In this document: positions 21,367 through 23,964 of the stretch, in pieces | Position numbering within the stretch: position 1 is the stretch's first letter | How the letters are laid out: the number at the start of each line of letters is the position of its first letter | Assembly: GCA_948468465.1 (NCBI GenBank) | Contig: CAOKJJ010000067.1 | Span: 1 to 23,964, forward strand | Source: an uncultured Eubacterium sp. | Lineage (GTDB): Bacteria > Bacillota_A > Clostridia > Lachnospirales > Lachnospiraceae | Direction: 5' to 3' | Length of the DNA stretch: 23,964 nucleotides | Made by a program: the position numbers and the translations under genes | Notes under the pieces: generated by a model | The model's input: only the letters and a program-made list of their open reading frames with translations | Database searches by the model: none | What the model was told of the DNA's origin: nothing

Positions 21367-22752
21367 ATGAAAGATTACTCAGAACTTATTACTTCTATCA
21401 TCGACGGCGTAGGCGGAGCAGACAACGTCATCGACTGTATACATTGTGCAACCAGACTGCGTTTTTCTCTGAAAGACGGCTCAAAATTTGACAAAGATGC
21501 CCTGAAAGCCATCTCCGGAGTCCTTGGTACAGCCGTTAGTTCCGGATATTATCAGGTTTTGATCGGAACACATGTAGGAGATGTTTATACACAGCTCATG
21601 AATCATCCTGCGCTTAAAGCAAAAGGTTTGAAAGAAACCGGTACTATTAACGACGCCTCTGGCACGGCGGACAAAAAGGCTAATCTTCTGGATCGCTTTA
21701 CGAAACTCATGTCCGATGTCTATGCTCCCTACATTCCGATTCTTGCCACTGGCGGTATCTCATCCGGCCTGATCGGACTTCTTTCCAACATGGGGATCGT
21801 GGACAGCGCGAGTTTGACGTATCAGACATTTTATGCTATTTTTTACGCATTGATCCACTTTTTCCCGATTCTGCTTGCTCTTACAGCGGGAAAACATTTT
21901 AAGTGTAATCCGTATATGGCGGCAACTCTGGGAGCGGCGATCATGTATCCAGGCGTGGCGGATCTCCTTGTCACCGGTGAAACAGCTTCCCTGTTCGGGA
22001 TTTCCTTTACAGCCTATAATTTCAGCGGTTCCTTTATCCCGATCCTGCTTGCGGTTTTCTGCATGAGCCTTCTTGAAAACTGGCTTAAGAAGATACTTCC
22101 GCAAGTCACACAGTTTATTTTGGTTCCGTTCCTTTGCCTGGTTATTTTTGTACCACTGACAATTTTGATGTTCGGACCTTTAGGCGGGATGATCGCAAAC
22201 GCCATCAATGGAATCTATGGACTTATAAACACAAGTAAGATCCTGGTCGGTATTGTGTTCGGAGGCCTGTTCTCTCTGGTGATCCTGTTAGGGATGCACT
22301 GGGCGATCACTCCTATTTTGCTGAGCGTTATGTCCACACAGGGATTTGAACCGGCCCTTGCCGCAGGCGGAATGGGAAATTATGCAGCGCTTGGCATCTG
22401 TCTTGCCGTAGCGTTATTTGCCAAAAATGCAGGCGACAAAGCGACTGCAGGCTCCGCGGCTTTTACAAACGCGCTCTGCGGGATCACAGAGCCGGCGCTA
22501 TACGGCATCGTTCTCAGAAGCAAATGGCTCCTTGGCGTTATGATCTTTTCGGGCGCTGCCGCAGGCCTTATCCTCGGAATCGGCGGCGTGGCTGCTACAA
22601 ACTTTTCCTTTAGCGGAATTCTTGCTTTCAGCGGCTGGTTTGGATGCATAAATTTCCCGATGTACTGCGCAGGCATTATCGTTGCGATTGCGCTTGGATT
22701 CATGCTGACTACTTCTCTTCTGAAAAGCGGTAAAGTAAACGAATACGACTAA
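21367..22752 (+). CDS. PTS EIIBC transporter, glucose/beta-glucoside superfamily, 461 aa
   Basis: TAAGGAGG precedes ATG by six bases. The EIIB domain (1-80) has the phosphorylation motif with Cys27 in CIHCATRLRFSLKD and ISGVLGTAVSSGYYQVLIG. The EIIC domain (about 105-455) has about ten membrane segments, with YAPYIPILATGGISSGLIG near 119, FPILLALTAGKHFKCNPYMAATLGAAIMYP, LGMHWAITPILLS and GITEPALYGIVL. It imports and phosphorylates a sugar or glycoside, taking phosphate from a separate EIIA, which is not encoded here or as a domain. It is 16 bases from the ene-reductase gene and transcribed with it. No phospho-glycosidase lies in the visible operon, which makes a simple beta-glucoside path less obvious. 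Confidence 0.95.
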   Translation: MKDYSELITSIIDGVGGADNVIDCIHCATRLRFSLKDGSKFDKDALKAISGVLGTAVSSGYYQVLIGTHVGDVYTQLMNHPALKAKGLKETGTINDASGTADKKANLLDRFTKLMSDVYAPYIPILATGGISSGLIGLLSNMGIVDSASLTYQTFYAIFYALIHFFPILLALTAGKHFKCNPYMAATLGAAIMYPGVADLLVTGETASLFGISFTAYNFSGSFIPILLAVFCMSLLENWLKKILPQVTQFILVPFLCLVIFVPLTILMFGPLGGMIANAINGIYGLINTSKILVGIVFGGLFSLVILLGMHWAITPILLSVMSTQGFEPALAAGGMGNYAALGICLAVALFAKNAGDKATAGSAAFTNALCGITEPALYGIVLRSKWLLGVMIFSGAAAGLILGIGGVAATNFSFSGILAFSGWFGCINFPMYCAGIIVAIALGFMLTTSLLKSGKVNEYD

Positions 22753-22768
22753 GAATTTCCACTTTTCG

Positions 22769-22811
22769 TTCCACCGCATTTTTGTTAAAATAAAAGCAAA
22801 ATCCGGTGGAA
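22769..22811 (+). promoter_or_regulatory. Inverted repeat around a -10-like element before the RpiR-type gene
   Basis: TTCCACCG (22769-22776) and CGGTGGAA (22804-22811) are perfect inverted arms; pairing continues inward with CATTTTTG/CAAAAT after one mismatch. A -10-like TAAAAT (22786-22791) lies in the loop, with TTTTCG at the -35 place. It may be an operator for self-control, an RNA stem-loop between the PTS and regulator genes, or both. Confidence 0.45.
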
Positions 22812-22829
22812 TGAAAAAGGAGAACGGTT

Positions 22830-23684
22830 ATGATCATCGAAAAACTGATAAAACAATCCGGCTTTACAGATGTTGAAAAAAGTATCGCCGACTATCTTTT
22901 GAATCATGGGCATAAAGCAGAAAATATGTCTATTTCCGAGTTGGCGCAGGTAACCTTCTCTTCTCCTGCGACTATCACAAGACTATGCAGAAAATTAAAT
23001 ATTGAAGGGTACAAAAAATTTCAGATTCTTTTTCATTCAGAATACAAAATCTATGCGGAACAAGGATTGATAGACGTCAACCATCCATTTTCCAGCGAAG
23101 ATTCCTTTGAACAGATCGCCCATAATCTCGCACGGCTAAACAAAGACGTCATCCAAAAAGCTGTCTCAGGATTTAATTATAATCAGTTAAAGAGGATCGT
23201 CCGCCGCATAAATCAGGCAGATATGGTTAATGTTTTCGGAATTGGTACATCCGTAAATGTGGCTCTGGATTTTCAGCAAAAAATGCTTCGTTTTGGACGG
23301 GTCGTTAATCTGACTCAAAATGCTTGTTTTCTTCCAGGCTACACACTTGCCGAGACTGCCAGAACGGTGAATCTTATGATCACCTTGTCTGGCGAGACAC
23401 GGGATATTGTGGAATGCCTGCGTCTGCTGAGAAATCAAAATCGTTACTGTGTCGCTATCACTGCTACTCCTGGCAGTACCGTCGCCCGTATGTGCCAGGA
23501 GGTCATCTGCATTGAAGTAGACGAATCTCCCTCTTATGAATCCAAAACAGATACCTTCGCCGTATATAATGGCTTTCATTTTGTCCTTGATTGCATTTTT
23601 GCCTTTCTGTATAGTCTGGATTATGAAAACAATAAAAAACATTCTCAGGAAAAGGCAAGTTCCATCAACGCAAGTAAGAACTAA
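22830..23684 (+). CDS. RpiR-family (HTH-SIS) transcriptional regulator, 284 aa
   Basis: The N-terminal winged HTH (1-77) reads VEKSIADYLLNH, SISELAQVTFSSPATITRLCRKL and GYKKFQILF, the typical RpiR pattern. The SIS sugar-phosphate-binding domain (about 105-255) has VNVFGIGTSVNVALDFQQKM, TLSGETRDIVECLRLLRNQ and VAITATPGSTVARM. Such regulators sense a phosphorylated sugar and control its own uptake or use genes. The position after a PTS permease and ene-reductase points to the phosphorylated PTS product as the effector. AAAAAGGAG precedes the ATG. A strong terminator follows about 110 bases after the stop. Identification is firm; whether it activates or represses cannot be seen. Confidence 0.95.
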   Translation: MIIEKLIKQSGFTDVEKSIADYLLNHGHKAENMSISELAQVTFSSPATITRLCRKLNIEGYKKFQILFHSEYKIYAEQGLIDVNHPFSSEDSFEQIAHNLARLNKDVIQKAVSGFNYNQLKRIVRRINQADMVNVFGIGTSVNVALDFQQKMLRFGRVVNLTQNACFLPGYTLAETARTVNLMITLSGETRDIVECLRLLRNQNRYCVAITATPGSTVARMCQEVICIEVDESPSYESKTDTFAVYNGFHFVLDCIFAFLYSLDYENNKKHSQEKASSINASKN

Positions 23685-23794
23685 ACCTTTAGACCTTTCC
23701 AGTCAACCCGCATCACTGCACATATGGTTTCGTATACGGCAGTTTCATCAACTTAACATCAGACTTTGTCTTTTGACGCAGACATCCAGCAGGG

Positions 23795-23830
23795 AGACTA
23801 ATCCGAAGCGGGTTAGTCTTTCTTTCTCAG
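23795..23830 (+). terminator. Intrinsic terminator after the RpiR-family gene
   Basis: AGACTAATCC (23795-23804) and GGGTTAGTCT (23810-23819) pair with one G-T over a GAAGC loop, then TCTTTCTTTCT. It ends the ene-reductase/PTS/regulator unit. Between 23685 and 23794 I see no gene. Confidence 0.85.
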
Positions 23831-23893
23831 GTACTTAAACGATTTTTTGCGCAAAATTTTCATACTGTGCAACAGAATTGACATTGTGTTGCA
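23828..23893. repeat. Interspersed element B (partner at 11751-11815)
   Basis: Shares ACTTAAA, TTGCGCAAAATTTT, ATACT and TGCAACA with the sequence at the kinase stop codon. Here TGCAACA (23868-23874) and TGTTGCA (23887-23893) form an inverted repeat around GAATTGACATTG. The second half (TGACATTGTGTTGCA) is the reverse complement of the right half of element A. Confidence 0.6.
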
Positions 23894-23909
23894 TTTTTTT
23901 GTGGCTATT

Positions 23910-23964
23910 CGGACGCTGGATGAGGGGCGGGGCCTGGATTTCGGCTCCTACTCCAGAATGTTAA
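23910..23964. repeat. Right copy of the window-spanning inverted repeat
   Basis: Bases 23942-23964 are the exact reverse complement of 21-43, and 23910-23941 are similar with mismatches to 44-77. The copy runs to the very end of the window, so its true end is outside. Confidence 0.75.

Noticed and set aside
23718..23745. CATATGGTTTC match to the tRNA-Leu variable/T-arm region at about 9811, as a possible attachment site
   Set aside because: Only 11 bases match, and no integrase or extended identity is present.

Overview
The window looks like a chromosomal segment of a low-to-mid GC anaerobic Firmicute, most likely a Lachnospiraceae (class Clostridia) gut bacterium. This rests on strong AGGAGG-type ribosome binding sites, tRNA-Leu without an encoded CCA, choline-binding-type (CW_binding) surface repeats, a DUF362 lipoprotein, a BaiCD-like Fe-S flavoenzyme, and AlgI/AlgX-like acyl transfer genes in a Gram-positive setting. 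The genus cannot be fixed from sequence reading alone. No integrase, transposase, CRISPR array or rRNA is visible.

Layout. 1-1523: a hypothetical gene (107-661, minus), a repeat-rich gene-free stretch (662-1134) with nested hairpins, and a 59-residue BFD-like [2Fe-2S] protein (minus). 1524-3935: an isolated argJ and a DUF362 lipoprotein. 4089-9451: a five-gene co-directional surface locus: CW-repeat protein, secreted transglutaminase-like protein, MBOAT acyltransferase, AlgX/DHHW-type SGNH protein, and a CW-repeat plus transglutaminase fusion. 9452-10020: a 164-bp hairpin element, a tRNA-Leu(CAA) on minus and its terminator. 10021-14984: an OmpR-type response regulator, a histidine kinase with a very short external loop, a regulatory region with TCAC repeated at exact 11-bp steps, a 50-residue membrane peptide, an ABC ATPase and two ABC-2 permeases. 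15228-19265: recQ, then a secreted FN3/NodB polysaccharide deacetylase with a 12-residue tandem repeat. 19467-23684: a BaiCD-like ene-reductase, a PTS EIIBC and an RpiR/SIS regulator. The window closes with a terminator and two dispersed repeat types.

How the genes may work together. The surface locus pairs the two parts of a known export-side O-acylation route (membrane MBOAT plus extracytoplasmic AlgX-like protein) with proteins able to bind the wall and carrying Cys-His-Asp transglutaminase-like domains, suggesting wall or exopolysaccharide modification. The two-component/ABC unit has the form of a peptide or antibiotic sensing and export module whose target promoter can be pointed to. The last module couples a group-translocating sugar transporter to an ene-reductase with no glycosidase nearby, suggesting uptake and reduction of an unsaturated or conjugated sugar-like substrate. 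The substrates of all three modules are inference.

Repeat structure is a notable feature: a 23-bp perfect inverted repeat joins the two ends of the window, a GTAACAGTTCA palindrome occurs at two sites, and two related elements with a rearranged half lie just after the kinase gene and near the right end.
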